Translations under genes and position numbers: made by a program
From: Selaginella moellendorffii
Taxonomy: Eukaryota; Streptophyta; Lycopodiopsida; Selaginellales; Selaginellaceae
Reading direction: 5' to 3'
Length of the DNA: 64,000 nt
NCBI RefSeq assembly: GCF_000143415.4
Contig: NW_003314279.1
Location: 579,824 to 643,823, forward strand
Shown here: in pieces, positions 32,800 through 44,765 of the stretch
Layout: the number at the start of each line of letters is the position of its first letter
Numbering within the stretch: the stretch's first letter is position 1
Notes under the pieces: model-generated
The model's input: the letters and a program-made list of their open reading frames with translations, nothing else
Told to the model about the DNA's origin: nothing
The model's database searches: none

Positions 32800-33048
32800 T
32801 CAGCTGCTAGATCACATTCTTCGTGTCGAAGTTCTGGAACTCTCGCGTTAGCTTTTGGCTTGTTGAACGTCCAGGCTTGAAGTGATTGTGGACTGTGCAG
32901 GGCCGGAACTCATCGTTAAGACCAGCGGCAACGTCTTCAAGCAAAATAAACTTAAGCTTCCCTCTAGTGCTGACGTGAAGCAGGCTAGAGAGTCTTTCCG
33001 TAACAGCTTGCTTACCATTCGCGTTCCAACAGAGCTAGCTTTTCAGTA
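32800..33048 (+). pseudogene. inverted fragment of the HSP20-like gene (second crystallin-like segment)
   Basis: The plus strand reads DHILRVEVLELSR, then in another frame EVIVDCAGPELIVKTSGNVF, KQNKLKLPSSADVKQARES and LLTIRVPTELAFQ, ending at TAG near 33046-33048. It matches the end of copy B in inverted orientation. The last segment has an uninterrupted frame, unlike copies A and B, but no upstream domain is attached. Confidence 0.75.
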
Positions 33049-33159
33049 GTGTCTTCTATTGTTATAAAAAACATTGTGTTACCTTTGATCAAGCTGAAAA
33101 ATATGCAATAGAATTGATTGCAGTTTCTTTGAGCTCCATAAATTTAGACTAATTTTTTA

Positions 33160-33200
33160 AAATTTATTATTACTATTATTATTATTATTATTATTATTTA
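33160..33200. repeat. (TTA)n microsatellite
   Basis: A run of about twelve TTA/TTAT units with one interruption follows the HSP20-like fragment. Confidence 0.85.
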
Positions 33201-33264
33201 TTTCAAATCCAAGTTTGTTCAAACTATCTTTACATTTCTTCGTGATCAAAATATTGTAAGAATC

Positions 33265-33385
33265 GTCGATGTAATGGTGATGGGCAACCCGGCCTTTGTC
33301 TGTACTCCACTTCTTCGGTTGCTCCAGCAAAATCCCATCTGTATGCATACATACACGATTCTGAGATGGCCAACCTGTTTAAACA
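33265..33385 (-). pseudogene. duplicated 3' fragment of the CYP707A gene
   Basis: Sequence here matches 34303-34460, the last exon and last intron of CYP707A, on the same strand. About 17 nt of the exon are deleted. No other CYP707A exon is recognisable nearby. The following region to 34.29 kb shows nothing identifiable. Confidence 0.8.
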
Positions 33386-34299
33386 CATCTTTTCCAGTGG
33401 CATTCTAGTGTTAGGATTGAGAGGGAGGCATTCCAGTGGAATGCGTGCTCCAAGAGCGGATGTCTCATGGTGGTGGCTGACGCTAACAATCCGAGAGCAA
33501 TGTAAAGAAGCAGGCTGGTTTTGAGCAGTGTATATGAACTTTATGTCCAGCACTTAAACGATAACCAGTACCTTTTGACGAACTCAAACAATTTGGAAAA
33601 GATAGCAAGCTTTAGCACTAGATGGGGAGAAGCAAAGTCTTGATGTGCTCTTTTATAAGGGCGCCTTGGAATACGTGCCTATATATCATACATTGGTTAC
33701 CTGATATGTGCTATTCACAGGCAAACATTCAGTTATCAGCAATAGGTGAAGACTGATCAGCCTACCATAGATCAATGCGTCAAAAAGGATCTAGAAGTCA
33801 GAGAGTTGCAGCACAAACCCATATCAGTCAGCCGATCTATTTGATCTGAAACGTCACCTGGTTCTCTTTCTCTTCGTGATGCAAGAAAATGATAAAAGAA
33901 GTGAGAGCTATACCGAGAGCATAACTTGACAATGTCGAAACAGAGGAACTAGGGACGACCTTCAAGAAGATAGGCTGAGCTGTGAGTGAAGTGAAACTAG
34001 TGTACTAATGTTCTCGGCGGCACCCATATACTGCTTGCAAGCTTTTGTAAAAAGTAAATATTAAATTAAAGAATAATATCTGAAACAAAGTGGATTACTA
34101 AACAGTTTTCAAAACGGAACTTCATTTTGCGTCTGTTTGTGTTTCAAGGATGCCACCCACAGGTCTAGAACCAAATGGTTTGTCCAAATTGTTCGAATGA
34201 AATATTTTTTCTTTACATTAGTTTTTTTTAATGTTTTTCAAAATTTTGTAAGAATTGAGTTGTTTTATTTCGAATTTTTTTCACTCACTCTTGGGGGTT

Positions 34300-36738
34300 T
34301 TACTTGCGTGTAATGGTGATGGGCAACCCGGCCTTTGGCACTGGGAATGGTCTGTACTCCACTCCTTCGGTTGCTCCAGCAAAATCCCATCTGTATGTAC
34401 ACATACACGATCACACACATTGTTTGATAAATAAAAAGGCTGAGATGGCCAACCTGTATGTGGTGGTAAGGTGGTGCACAAGCACGAGTATTTCCAGCTT
34501 GGCCAGCTCGTTGCCTGGGCATGAATGGAGGCCATTTCCGAACGGTATGAACGTGTTGGGCTTGATCGGCTCCTCGAATCTGGAGGGATCAAACTTGAAT
34601 GGGTCCGGGAAGAAGTCTGGGCTGTGGTGGAGCATCCTGAACAGCGGCATCACTTTCCAGCCCTTGGGGATTATGTAATCTATTTGTCACACGCAAGCCA
34701 GAGTTGACAGTGTCAACTTTCAAAGCTCGAGGAGAAGAACCAAGACTTGTTTAACAAGTAAAATACCTTTGTATTGGACGTCTTCCACGGCTTCTCGGAA
34801 AGTGAAGGAGAGTATGGTAGCGAGTCGTAGGGTCTCTTGAATCGCCTGCACGGACTTATAATAAGTCGAGGTAGAAAAACTTGTGCAATACAAACCCGTG
34901 AAGTCAATGGCATGTTCCTGGTATCCGACCACGATAAGCTTCTGTCGCCATCAATTATCGACCTTCGAATTCGCTCTTGCTCCGCCTGCAAAAGCAACAG
35001 CTCGAGCGATCAGCCAGATATATACACATAAAAAAACTGCTCCTAAAAGTTGACGACAAGAACAAAAAAACAAACGCCCAAAGCGTCGAGTGAGTTCCAG
35101 ATGGCCTAGTTAGTCGTCACACAACTTACAACAAGAAGACGATAGAAAAGAAGATCCACAAAAATGTGGAACAGAAAAGAGGCGTTTGACTATTGCTTAC
35201 CGTGACAGCGTCCAAAAGTACGGGGTTCTCCTTGAGGTACTTGAGGAGCCACGTTAGAACACTGGCGGTGGTGTCCTGGGCCGCAAAGATAACTCCAATC
35301 ACATTGTCCCCGATCTGCTCGTCGCTCATGCCGTCCTTAGAGTCCATGAGCCTGGTGAGCAAGTCTGTGTAGTGCAAATCCCCATCGTGTCCGCGGGCCT
35401 CTTCTTGTCGGTGCCTCCTGTCCTTGATGATCTGACTCACGACCGTGCTCAAGTGCTTCCTTGCCTGGACGGGACCAGAAACAAAAAAAAACTCCTCAGA
35501 AAGTCAGAGAAAAAGCAAAGCTAGAGAGAAATAAAGGGGGAAGAAGGGGAATCTAAAGTACTAAAGAAGCACTCTAGGCACGACTTCTCTCCTAGAGACC
35601 CACTATGACATACAAGTAGACAGCACTATACCATTGTCAACGCAAGGGAGCTCGAGGACGACGGGAGTATATTCTAACGGTATTTTCCCACAGACAGAGA
35701 GAGAGAGAGAGGAGAGAGAGAGCACCTTCATGGCTGTATTGTATGGAGTCCCGGCAATGTCAATAGGAAATGAATTGTATCCTCGCTCCAGTGCTTGATA
35801 GGCACGCTTGAGATCCCCTCGATCTAGCCCACGCTCTTGCCCGCCAAATATCTGGTGGACTCCTACGTCAAAGGCATACTGCGGCCAGCAATGAATGGTG
35901 TGAGCACAAAAGATCACAAGAAGATAAGTGTAGCAGTTTGACAAGGTAGCTGATGGCAAGAGAGAGTAAATTGGTGGAGTTACCTTCTTCATCTCGTGGA
36001 AGGTGTCGATCGGGTGTTGGGACGACTCCCACAAATCCAGGGCGGCCAGGGAGACAGCCTCGATGTGCGGGACGAGACCTCGGATGGCCTCTGGAGAGAA
36101 GCAGCTCTGCATGAGGCGCTTGAGCCGGCGGTGGTAGTCACCATCGTGAAAGAAGAGCGCGTGTGGCCCGATTATCCCCTCCTTGCTCGATGGGAATGTG
36201 GTCTTGAAGAGGTGGGCGTGCGTGACAAGGATGAACTTGGCGGCCTCGGGGCTGGCGATCATCACCGAGGGACAGCCCAGGATGTGTGTCTTGAAAATCT
36301 CACCATACCTAGAAAAGAACAAACGCCAAGAACACGGACGAGAGGAGTCAGTCACGCCCAACCAAAAAAAAAGAAGAAAGAGGCCAAGAAAACAATGGCA
36401 CGAAAAAGCACAGTGTGTGCTTGGCGAGAGGGAGAGTGAAAGAGCATGAGCAGAGTATAGAAGCGCTTGGGTGTTGTAATGGTTTGATTCTTGGATCATG
36501 GTCTCTCGCTCTTTGCGTTGGTGTTTTCCCGGGAGGACATTTACCTCTTGTGCCTGGATGCGAAGAAGACGTTGGGAGACTGCGTGTAGAGCCTCAGTGT
36601 TTCGCCCAGGAAAGGCCAGCCCAGCGATCCCGGCGGCAGGTTGATCCGCCGCAGGCTCACGCGCTGGTAAATCCATGGCAGCAGCAGGGTCAATGCAAGC
36701 GCGTACAGAGCAGCTGCCGCGACGAGGAAGAAAACCAT
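34300..36738 (-). CDS. CYP707A: abscisic acid 8'-hydroxylase, cytochrome P450 CYP707A family
   Basis: Eight exons (36545-36738, 35984-36308, 35726-35878, 35201-35464, 34896-34985, 34767-34845, 34454-34679, 34300-34390) join in frame to 473 residues. The N-terminal anchor is MVFFLVAAAALYALALTLLL. CYP707A marks are LPPGSLGWPFLGETLRLY, FPSSKEGIIGPHALFFHDGD, ERGYNSFPIDIAGTPYN, the I-helix NVIGVIFAAQDTTASVLTW, the ExxR motif ETLR with ILSFTFREAVEDVQY, IIPKGWKVMPLFRMLHHSPD and the heme loop PFGNGLHSCPGNELAKLE. These P450s inactivate ABA by 8'-hydroxylation in the ER. All conserved residues I can check are present and length is normal for the family. A fragment of its 3' end lies about 1 kb downstream. 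A GC-rich (GGGC)n tract lies in its leader and ABRE-like motifs lie upstream. Confidence 0.94.
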
Positions 36739-36858
36739 CCCTCCCTCTGTAGCTCCCGGGCAGAGAGCTTTGCGGAGAGCACAAAAAAACCCGATGGATG
36801 GATTGATTGCGCTCGATCGATCGGCCAATTGGATTGGAATGGGCTCGCTCGGCTCGAT

Positions 36859-36884
36859 TGTGGGCGGGCGGGCGGGCGGGCGAT
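36859..36884. repeat. (GGGC)n tract in the CYP707A leader
   Basis: Five consecutive GGGC units on the plus strand (36862-36881) lie 120-145 nt upstream of the CYP707A start codon. The transcript would carry the C-rich strand; the template strand could form a G-quadruplex. Regulatory effect is speculative. Confidence 0.75.
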
Positions 36885-37040
36885 CGCGCAATTTGGCGAG
36901 CAGAGCAATCGATTCACAAGGCAAAGAATTTTCGGACTCTTGGAGAGACAGGAGGAAGAAGAAAGGAGAGACTTGGGAGGAGAAGAAACGCTTCTGTGGG
37001 CTCGGCTCTCTCCAGTGATGGAACGAAGGTGTGAGAGAAA

Positions 37041-37132
37041 AATTATATATATACCGCTCAAACGCCTCACCCACTCACCCGCATCCACGTGGCAGAGGAT
37101 ATAACAACTGGCTAACCCTCCCGGACACGTGT
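37041..37132 (-). promoter_or_regulatory. CYP707A core promoter: TATA box with two ABRE/G-box motifs
   Basis: On the minus strand a TATATATATAA element lies at about 37041-37053, some 305 nt upstream of the start codon. Farther upstream are CCACGTGGC at 37085-37093 and ACACGTGT at 37125-37132, both ACGTG-core motifs of the ABRE/G-box type. The spacing (about 40 and 80 nt from the TATA box) suits a promoter-proximal ABA-response unit. Feedback induction by ABA is the inferred meaning. Confidence 0.6.
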
Positions 37133-38196
37133 GTATTTCCACCGCCGGCGGCTACCCACCGGCGGCACGGCATATTCCGGTGCCTTCCGGGGTTCAATGT
37201 ATGTGAGCTTGGAATCTTGAAATGTATGGTTGGTGTGCGCTGATGTTTGGGCTTGCTGATTATGCTTTGCTCGAAAATGGGCAATCGTTCACATCCCACT
37301 TAACAAAAATTCGCGACACACAGGGGCATTCATCCCCCTTCTCTGGCATTTTCATATTGTATATTGGGGGGATCCAGTGGTACTTTCCAGCAACACCAAC
37401 ACCCTCTTTTTTTTTTTGATACACAGTTGTATAGAAAATGTATTCGACCTGTAAGTTGATGAGTGAGCTTATCCAAGATATATGCTCCGCCAGCCCAGCT
37501 TTCCTTTCCTAAAAGAGAGCTAAAGCTTGGAATATTTCACCGAGATTGCATGACAACGAGCAAAAGTACCTATAAGTATGTCCTGGGATGGGTCAATTTT
37601 GGGAAATCTTTGGTGCGCTACCCCGATTTGATCTCGATTTGGATTCTCCTCATTTTGGCCTTGAAGCTGCCCTGTGCTTGCGACGAAAGCTCACACCAAC
37701 TTGTACATGGATCTTTCAGGAAAGAAGCACAATACAAGATGATAAATTCGGCTTGGTGTTTTTGCCCCTATTGTCTTTGCAATGGGACAGACACGACGAC
37801 ACGATTGTAATTCTATCCTTCCAAGGAAGATGATGGGGAAGAACAGCACGACGACACTAAGGGTGAGCTTTTGGAGCGAGTCAGAGGAGAGGGGCTAATC
37901 ACAGAAAAGGTGCAATCAAGTTGGGAATGATCCATGACATTTGTCAAGGGCTCAAGGAGTTGGAGGCATTCCTCTTGATTTTATTATAATCTTTCGTGCA
38001 GTCTTCACCTTCTCATGGCAAAGACCCGGAGTTTGCTCCGGTTTTTAGAAGAGGGGTCAAGAAAGGCATCGATCCAAAAGTCAGCTTAGCGTAAATCAAA
38101 CAAGAAATATCAATGCTCACAAAGTCAACATCCAATGCACCCCAAAGGCTTTGACCTTTGGGAGGGAAAAGTCCACTCCGAATCCACTCGCTCATG
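37133..38196. other. intergenic region
   Basis: About 1 kb without a recognisable gene, RNA or repeat apart from a short T-run at about 37407-37418. Confidence 0.5.
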
Positions 38197-38872
38197 CTAG
38201 CTAGCTCTCCTTTGTTGCCTCGTTGCTACGTAATCAAGCAGAAAGAGTGGATTCTCCGCGATGTCGTGGAGCGCAGAGCCCCGGAGGTGGTCCAAAAGGG
38301 AGACCGGATCACGGTCATGGCCGCCGTCGCTGTGCTGATCGCCATCCTCCTCGAACATGGAATTCGTGTAAATCCTGCCGGGCATGGGGATATCGTCCTC
38401 GAATCTGCTCGAGGCCGTCGACGCCCTGGTGCATTTGCATCGCATCATCAGGCTCCAGGGGCTCGACCAGGATCTAGTGCTCGACCGCGACGACGATGGT
38501 TGTTCCGCGACGTGGAGCTCGATGGATCGGAAGGAGCTCGTGGCCAGATGGTTGAGCGACATCCCCAGGATCTCGCCCAGCGTCACGGGCTTGTCATCCG
38601 GGAAGAACTTGGAGGAGCAGCTCGACTGCACGATCGAGATCATGATAACCCATAAACAGTGTCTTGATGCGTACCTCGGTTTCCAAGTTGGAGGTCTCGT
38701 CGGAGTAGCTGGTGGTGGAGATCTTGGCGCCGCCGGCGGTGCCTCTCATTGTGTTGCTGCTTGGATCTCGATCTTCGTCCACCAGTGTGTCGAGCACTCT
38801 CTTCCTCAAGTGCACGGGCTCGAGCCCGAGCGGCCATCCAGACGGCGGTCTCTCTTCCTCGTCGCGATCCAT
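38197..38872 (-). CDS. uncharacterised plant-specific protein with SGWPLGL and ETE..FF.D...TLG motifs
   Basis: Two exons (38675-38872 and 38197-38625) give 208 residues; the ATG at 38870-38872 opens MDRDEEERPPSGWPLGLEPV. The junction region reads SNLETESSCSSKFFPDDKPV followed by TLGEILGM. The SGWPLGL opening plus a Ser-rich DLDTES-type, FFxDxSxTLGxLIG block is a pair of motifs I recall from small uncharacterised angiosperm proteins. No enzyme domain, signal peptide or membrane helix is visible; the rest is Ser/Arg/Asp-rich and probably disordered. Function unknown. Sequence identity to named proteins should be treated as recollection. Confidence 0.65.
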
Positions 38873-39405
38873 TGAGAAGAGAGCGAGCGTGCCTCTAGGA
38901 ATCAGCGCGACCTCCAGTAGTCTAGCTATCTATCTAGTATCGAATCTTACCTCTCGCATTCATTACAAGTGGGAGAAAGGTAGGGGCTTTGGAGAGATGC
39001 CCTATAGCCATAGCCAGCCGAGGAGTGCTCCCTCCTCCATCCAAAGTACTTTCTCTCCGAGGAAAGCACTCTCAATTAAGAACGAATGCTCCTGGGCTGC
39101 ATTGCAATGCGACACGAGCGAAGGATCCATTCATTCATGCTCAATCCATCCGGTCGCCCCTCCCCGACGACGAAGCAACGAGTGAGAGCAAGAGAAAGAA
39201 AAAGCTTTTTAAGGGAGTGGCAAGAAGTTCATGAGACCATCGTCGGGTCTGCACGGCCGTTGCCGGGCATTGAATGACAATCAAGGCTCGACACGGACAA
39301 ACGCAACAGCAGCGACTCCGCGAGCAAACGCTCTCCAAAATCTTTGCTTTCGCGATCGGTTCCTCTACCTCCTAGGCCTGGCAGCACGCACAAAAACTTT
39401 CAGCT

Positions 39406-41364
39406 CTACACCCACCGGATTGACACTTCTTTCCCTTTGTTTAATCCACTCGAGTTTGGTGGTGGTGGAGCATCGCCTCCTTCCATCTCCTGCAACGAGA
39501 AGAAAAGAAGATTAAAGGAATGATCAAACACACCAACGTGCCATGATTCCGCCATACCTCATGACTAAGTTGACGAAGAACAACCGAAACGCTCGGCGAG
39601 AGGGGTTTAACTCTCCTGGATCGCCTGGACGACGACGACGACGATTGGTGGTGAACCTGCTGCTGCTCGTCCCGGCAGCCATGAGATATCGATGATGGAG
39701 CCAGCACGAGCGATGCAATGTCCTGCCTACAAAACGGACATGCTAGTGCTCCCGGCGGTGATGACGACGACGACGAGGAGCCGTGACAGCAGAGCTTGAG
39801 AGCACAGGTTGCACACATCTGGTGGCCACAGTCCTTGACTTGGATGGTGCACAAGTGGTCGAAGCAAATGCAGCACACGTCCTCGTCCTTGATGGAGCTG
39901 CTCCCACTAGCAGCGAGTTCCTGTCCACAGCAGCAGCGAATTAATCTGTGCTTCTCTTGCCGTGTCACTCGCTCACTCGACGGAGATCATCCACTCAATC
40001 GTCCAAAGGAAAAAGAAAGAGAACAAAGTCTCTCGAGACCACTCGCACTCGTGGGGACAACAGTGAAAAGTTTGTCTTGCCTGGGATAGATCTCGCTCTT
40101 GTTGATTTTGTTTTCGTGGTCGGTGCTGCTGTCGGTGGTGCCGCCGGTTGGCCTCGCGTAGAGCCGCCTCGAGCAGCTTCTTGGCCTCCGGCTCCAGCTC
40201 CTTGATGAACTTGAGAGACGATGGCCACACCAGCGGCTCTGCTGCGTTGGGATTGAGCAGAGCCGCGCACGCGAAGTTGTGGTACTCGTTGGCCACTCCG
40301 TAAGCAGTGAACCTGTGAAGCAAACGATGATGAGAAAGAAGAGATCTACGTTTGATGCGATCACCCTTCGTTGTCACGATGCCTTCGGTCTGCTCCCCAT
40401 GAGAGGAGCGCTTGCACGCATTCGACCGAGCCTCCACGAGCAGCAGCATGCAGCGGGGACATTCCGCCACCAAGTCTGACCAAGTCGAAAGTTTTCTCTT
40501 CTGTAAGACAGAAAAATGGATGACTTACTCATTGATCTGGCCATAAGGAATCGTTCTCGCGGAGACCAGCGCTCCGTTGCTTAGAAGTTCCTGGACGACG
40601 GCGGCATGGCCGCTCAAGCTGGCCAGGTGAAGAGCAGTGATCCCGCTCCTGTCTTGCGCATTCAGGAATCTCGCCAGACCCCTGGAGAAAGCATACAAGT
40701 TGGCCATCGGGGAAACAAAACGTTCAAAGGATTTAGAACGTACCAAGTACTTGAATCGGCTGCTGCCAAGATCTTCTGGACGCACGAAGAGTTTCCTCCC
40801 TTGGCAGCATAGTGTAAGCATGTTCTTCCGCGTGACGAACCAAATACAATTATCTATGGACCAAACGGGCAAGCAAAACTCGTTTAGAAGTCAATCCTGA
40901 GTGTAAGTTCCTTACATTCGCTCCGGCGCGATCGAGAAGCCACTCGGCACAAGCCCATTTCTTCTGCTTGCAAGCAAGCATCAAGGGTGTCTGGAATATG
41001 ACTTGGAGCACTTACTTCTCACGCACAGATGATTCACGAGCGTGCTTACCTTGCCATACCGATCCAGAGGTTCTGCATCGGCGCCTCGCTCGAGCAATGC
41101 GATCAAGACCTGATGATCAAAAAGAGAAACCGAGCCATTGAAAAGAGGTTTTTTTTTGGTCCACCATACCTCGAGCTGACCAATGGAGGCCGCCAAGTGC
41201 AAGGGCGTTAGACGGCGCAGGGACCGAGCTTCATTGAGTAGATGTGGATGCTGCTCCGCCACATTCCTCACGCCACCCACATCGCCCTTCCGAATCGCTG
41301 CAAACAAGGCATGGGCTTCGTTGCGTTCTTTGTTTGGAGACAAGCTCCACAAGGCGCAAACCAT
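39406..41364 (-). CDS. ankyrin-repeat RING-type E3 ubiquitin ligase, XB3/XBAT family
   Basis: XBAT/XB3 ligases attach ubiquitin to regulators of ethylene, development and immunity. Exons on the minus strand give ankyrin repeats: RRLTPLHLAASIGQLE, VLIALLERGADAEPLDRYGK, TPLMLACKQKKWACAEWLLD, GRTCLHYAAKGGNSSCVQKI, ITALHLASLSGHAAVVQELL and MSPLHAAARGGSVECVQALL. They are followed by CAALLNPNAAEPLVWPSSLK and a C3HC4 RING (CCICFDHLCTIQVKDCGHQM, then CATCALKLCC and CPFCRQDI). This order is diagnostic. I start at the ATG 41362-41364 (MVCALWSLSPNKE); the frame further 5' begins with a non-ATG codon. A last intron inside the tail would place the stop at 39406; without it the frame ends at 39441. No N-terminal Gly2 for myristoylation is present, unlike some family members. 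Confidence 0.87.
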
Positions 41365-41829
41365 GATCGCCCACAAACATCACAGGGACCAGACAAGCCC
41401 TGAGAAAAGATCCCGCCGTGTGACAATAATGCTGTGGACTTCAATGGGGATCCCAGATGGCTCCCTAGCTGCTCTTTGATTTGTTTATAAAAAATCTGTC
41501 CCGGGTCATCGTTCGACCGAGAAAAAGGCTGCGAGAAGCAACCAAATTATATATAATATGCGATTGATATAAGATTTAGTAACAAGTGGAATGGTGCCTT
41601 TTTGCACGACACTCTGATTAACAGATGTTTTCCACGAGCAAACGCCAAGTCCACACGGAATGGACATAATCATCCCTCTGCTGCATCAAAGTTAATTATT
41701 TTGATGTCTAGTCCTTTTATTTCTTCCCATAAAAATAAATTCTATCATAGAGTGTAAACATATAAACTTTTTCGTAATGGATTGCACATATATATTTATA
41801 AATATATATGCAGATATTTTTGGCAGTGA

Positions 41830-42110
41830 ATATACCTAGAATATGCTTGGATATTCTAGGATATTCTACCATCTAACAGTTGTTATTCATTTTGATTAAT
41901 CTTGTATTTATAATTATAAACATGTTTATAGTTTATAAACATACTTAAACACTTTCTAGTATATTCTTTTTTATTCTACCATCTAATATAAGGTTAGTCT
42001 TGTGTTTATAAATTATAAATAAACTTTTATTTGATAAATTGAATTAATAAGTAGGAATAACACTACTTTTAAGCAAACCAAATGTTCTACATGCAACACA
42101 TAGCAAATTA
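41830..42110 (+). repeat. direct repeat, left copy, in AT-rich island
   Basis: Begins CCTAGAATATGCTTGGATAT and runs through ATTCTACCATCTAAC, AAACATGTTTATA and CAAATGTTCTACATGCAACA. The same order recurs at 44470-44765 with many substitutions and small indels. The pair, 2.6 kb apart in the same orientation, could be old LTRs or a segmental duplication. Confidence 0.7.
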
Positions 42111-44204
42111 TTTTTATTTTTGAGTTCTATGAAAAAATATTATGCACATAATCACCTTTCAATTGCTATAAAAACTATTAAAATGTGATAATATATATAT
42201 GTATAATATTTTTGCATGGGATATACCATGTATAAATTAGGCATGACATTTCAAAATTGCCAACTATGAATTTAATGAGTTTTTATCTCTTTTTTTCATT
42301 AAGTGTGAATTTATGATCTTCTAACTATGGCATTCTCTCTCCTCTTTTACACATGCTCCATTCAACTCTCATATTGCACAGTTGTGCCTCATTTTTTGTG
42401 GTTTAGAAACATTTAATATATTTTAATGTAAAGCATGGTGCTTCAATTACTTTTGCAAATGTCATTTCTTGTGGCTTATTTGAAGTGTGATGTATAAAGG
42501 CAAGCATAAAGCCTTTCTTTGGATTGAGTGCAATGGTTTTATATGAGCTAGTGAATTGTGTTGTAACTATGGTAAGGTATTAACTTTATCAATTTCTAAT
42601 ATCTCTAATCACGCATGTAAGATTATGGCATTTTAGTGGTTTGTTAGGCTTAAACATATTGCAAAGCAATAGCATAAGGTTTTCTTTATTGAATTTTTGC
42701 TTCTTAGCTTAAGCTTCATAGTTGTTGTAATGATTGTGTAAGGAGTGATGAGCATTGCAATATAAAATTTGCATATAAATAAATAATTGATTTATATATA
42801 TTCATTTTTAATATATATGCTAATGTGTGTGTTCTTTATTCTAGATTTTTTTTGTGCCCGAAAAGCCAAGAGTTTTGTGCCAGTATGAATAACATACACT
42901 TGAGTACATAGTTGTAGTGTGACAATTTACTACCTTTTTGGGTTTAAAAACTTATATTGTTTAGATAACATTGACACATTTTCAAAACAAGCCCTTTATT
43001 GGTATATTTTGAATTTCAAAATATACACAAGATTATTCACTTATAAAACCACATGTAATTTTCATCATATATCCTATAGTGATTTACTATAGAATAACTA
43101 CGGAGCAAAACCTAGCCCTTGGGGCCAAGAGCAATAGAACAGAACTTGAGTTTTAAAGTCTTAAGCCACTAAATAAAGGGAAGCAAAATACATGAATATG
43201 GAGTGATATTAGAATATGTTTAGAGCATCTAGTATCTCAATACCAAAGACTAATATGCAAAACAAAGCCAAACAGAATTTAACTTTATTTCAACATACTA
43301 GTGGTCTAACACGAGGATATAAGTATTCCACTAGCTAGCATGGTATAGGGTTTAGACCCAAGCTGGATACAAAACAAGAACAAACACACTCTCTACATGC
43401 ATAATTAATAAATCTAGACACTTTTTATAAATAGCTTATAAAACCAAATAAGATTAACATGGGGCATGATAATGAGGGTATTTAGTGGACACAATAAACT
43501 ATCATGTAGTGATATTAAAGGAGTAGTGCTCAATATGTGGGGGTTCTTAACAAACCAATACAAAACAAAGTAAAAGATAATTAAAAAACCAAGTTAAGTA
43601 TGCTTTAGCTAAATAAACATTTAAAAATTCCTTCCTTATGCTCATTAAGCCAAATATAAATATTAAATATAGTTTAGTAACACTTGAACAAGAGGGATTG
43701 ATAAAAGGAATTAGTAGTACCGACCACCTGCCATTATGGTAGTAAAAAAAAAAATATTTGAAAGGACTCACTAATAAGTAATTTTCGATATTCACAATCA
43801 TATTCATGACATGCTCCTCCCTTGAGAAAATCGACATCCTTATCGGTGCATACTCTAGTTTACACTACCACTAAAGAAATAACTCAAGAAAAAGTTTATC
43901 AATTTAAATAAGTTAGAGGATTACCTCTCCATCTAACCCAAATACATTACCCCTTCATTGAGAGGATGACTACTAAGAAGAAGATCACACCTATCAAATT
44001 TGATTATCAATTGCTAGTGGCTTCTATCCACAGTTTTAAACCACAAAAATCAAGTTAAGCAACCCACCCAAGAAATTCAATGAGATAATAGACACCTAAT
44101 GTGGATCTAATGCAAGCTGTGCCTAGTGCTCAAAACAATCCCATTTTTTATCCATTAGCCAATTCTTCCTTCTCCATGATATTATGCTTTATATCAAATT
44201 GCCT

Positions 44205-44325
44205 AACAAAGCACATGAAAAATTTATATATGGTATTGATGTATACAAAACCATGTAATTTCCCAACAAAGCATATGAAGAATTCATATGTGGTGTTGAT
44301 GTATACAAAACTATGTAATTGCCCA
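44205..44325 (+). repeat. two-copy tandem repeat of about 60 nt
   Basis: Two units share CAAAGCAYATGAARAATT, GGTRTTGATGTATACAAAAC and CATGTAATT in the same order, the second diverged at a few positions. Confidence 0.75.
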
Positions 44326-44469
44326 TGCTAAACCATGTTTTCATGAACAGCCAAAATTTCTACCAAAAACATTAGGCAAACATTAAAATATTTTTACAAT
44401 TTTTTAAAGGAAGTTGTGAAGAGCTCAAAAAGGAAAAGTTTTACTTTTTCCTTAAGCAAATTTCTAAGT

Positions 44470-44765
44470 TACACCTAGAATATACTTATATATTCTGGGA
44501 TATTCTACCATCTAACAATTTTTCATTTAGATTAATCTTGTTTAATAATTAATAAACATGTTTATAATTTATAAAATTTTCTAAATACTTTCTACTATAT
44601 AATGGTTTATATGCAATAAGATTAATATTGTATTATAAAATATAAATATGTTTGAAATTATAAACATTTATTTGATGAATTAGGATTAATAAAGTGTACT
44701 ACACATGAACAACATTGCTATTAAGAAAATCAAATGTTTGCTGCATACAATGTGCAACAAATTAT
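44470..44765 (+). repeat. direct repeat, right copy, in AT-rich island
   Basis: Begins CCTAGAATATACTTATATAT and follows the left copy block by block to CAAATGTTTGCTGCATACAA. No primer-binding site or polypurine tract was identified between the copies. Confidence 0.7.

Noticed and set aside
37200-38160. Several 60-115-codon frames downstream of the CYP707A promoter
   Set aside because: No conserved motif, no credible start context and no splice-linked partner; treated as intergenic.
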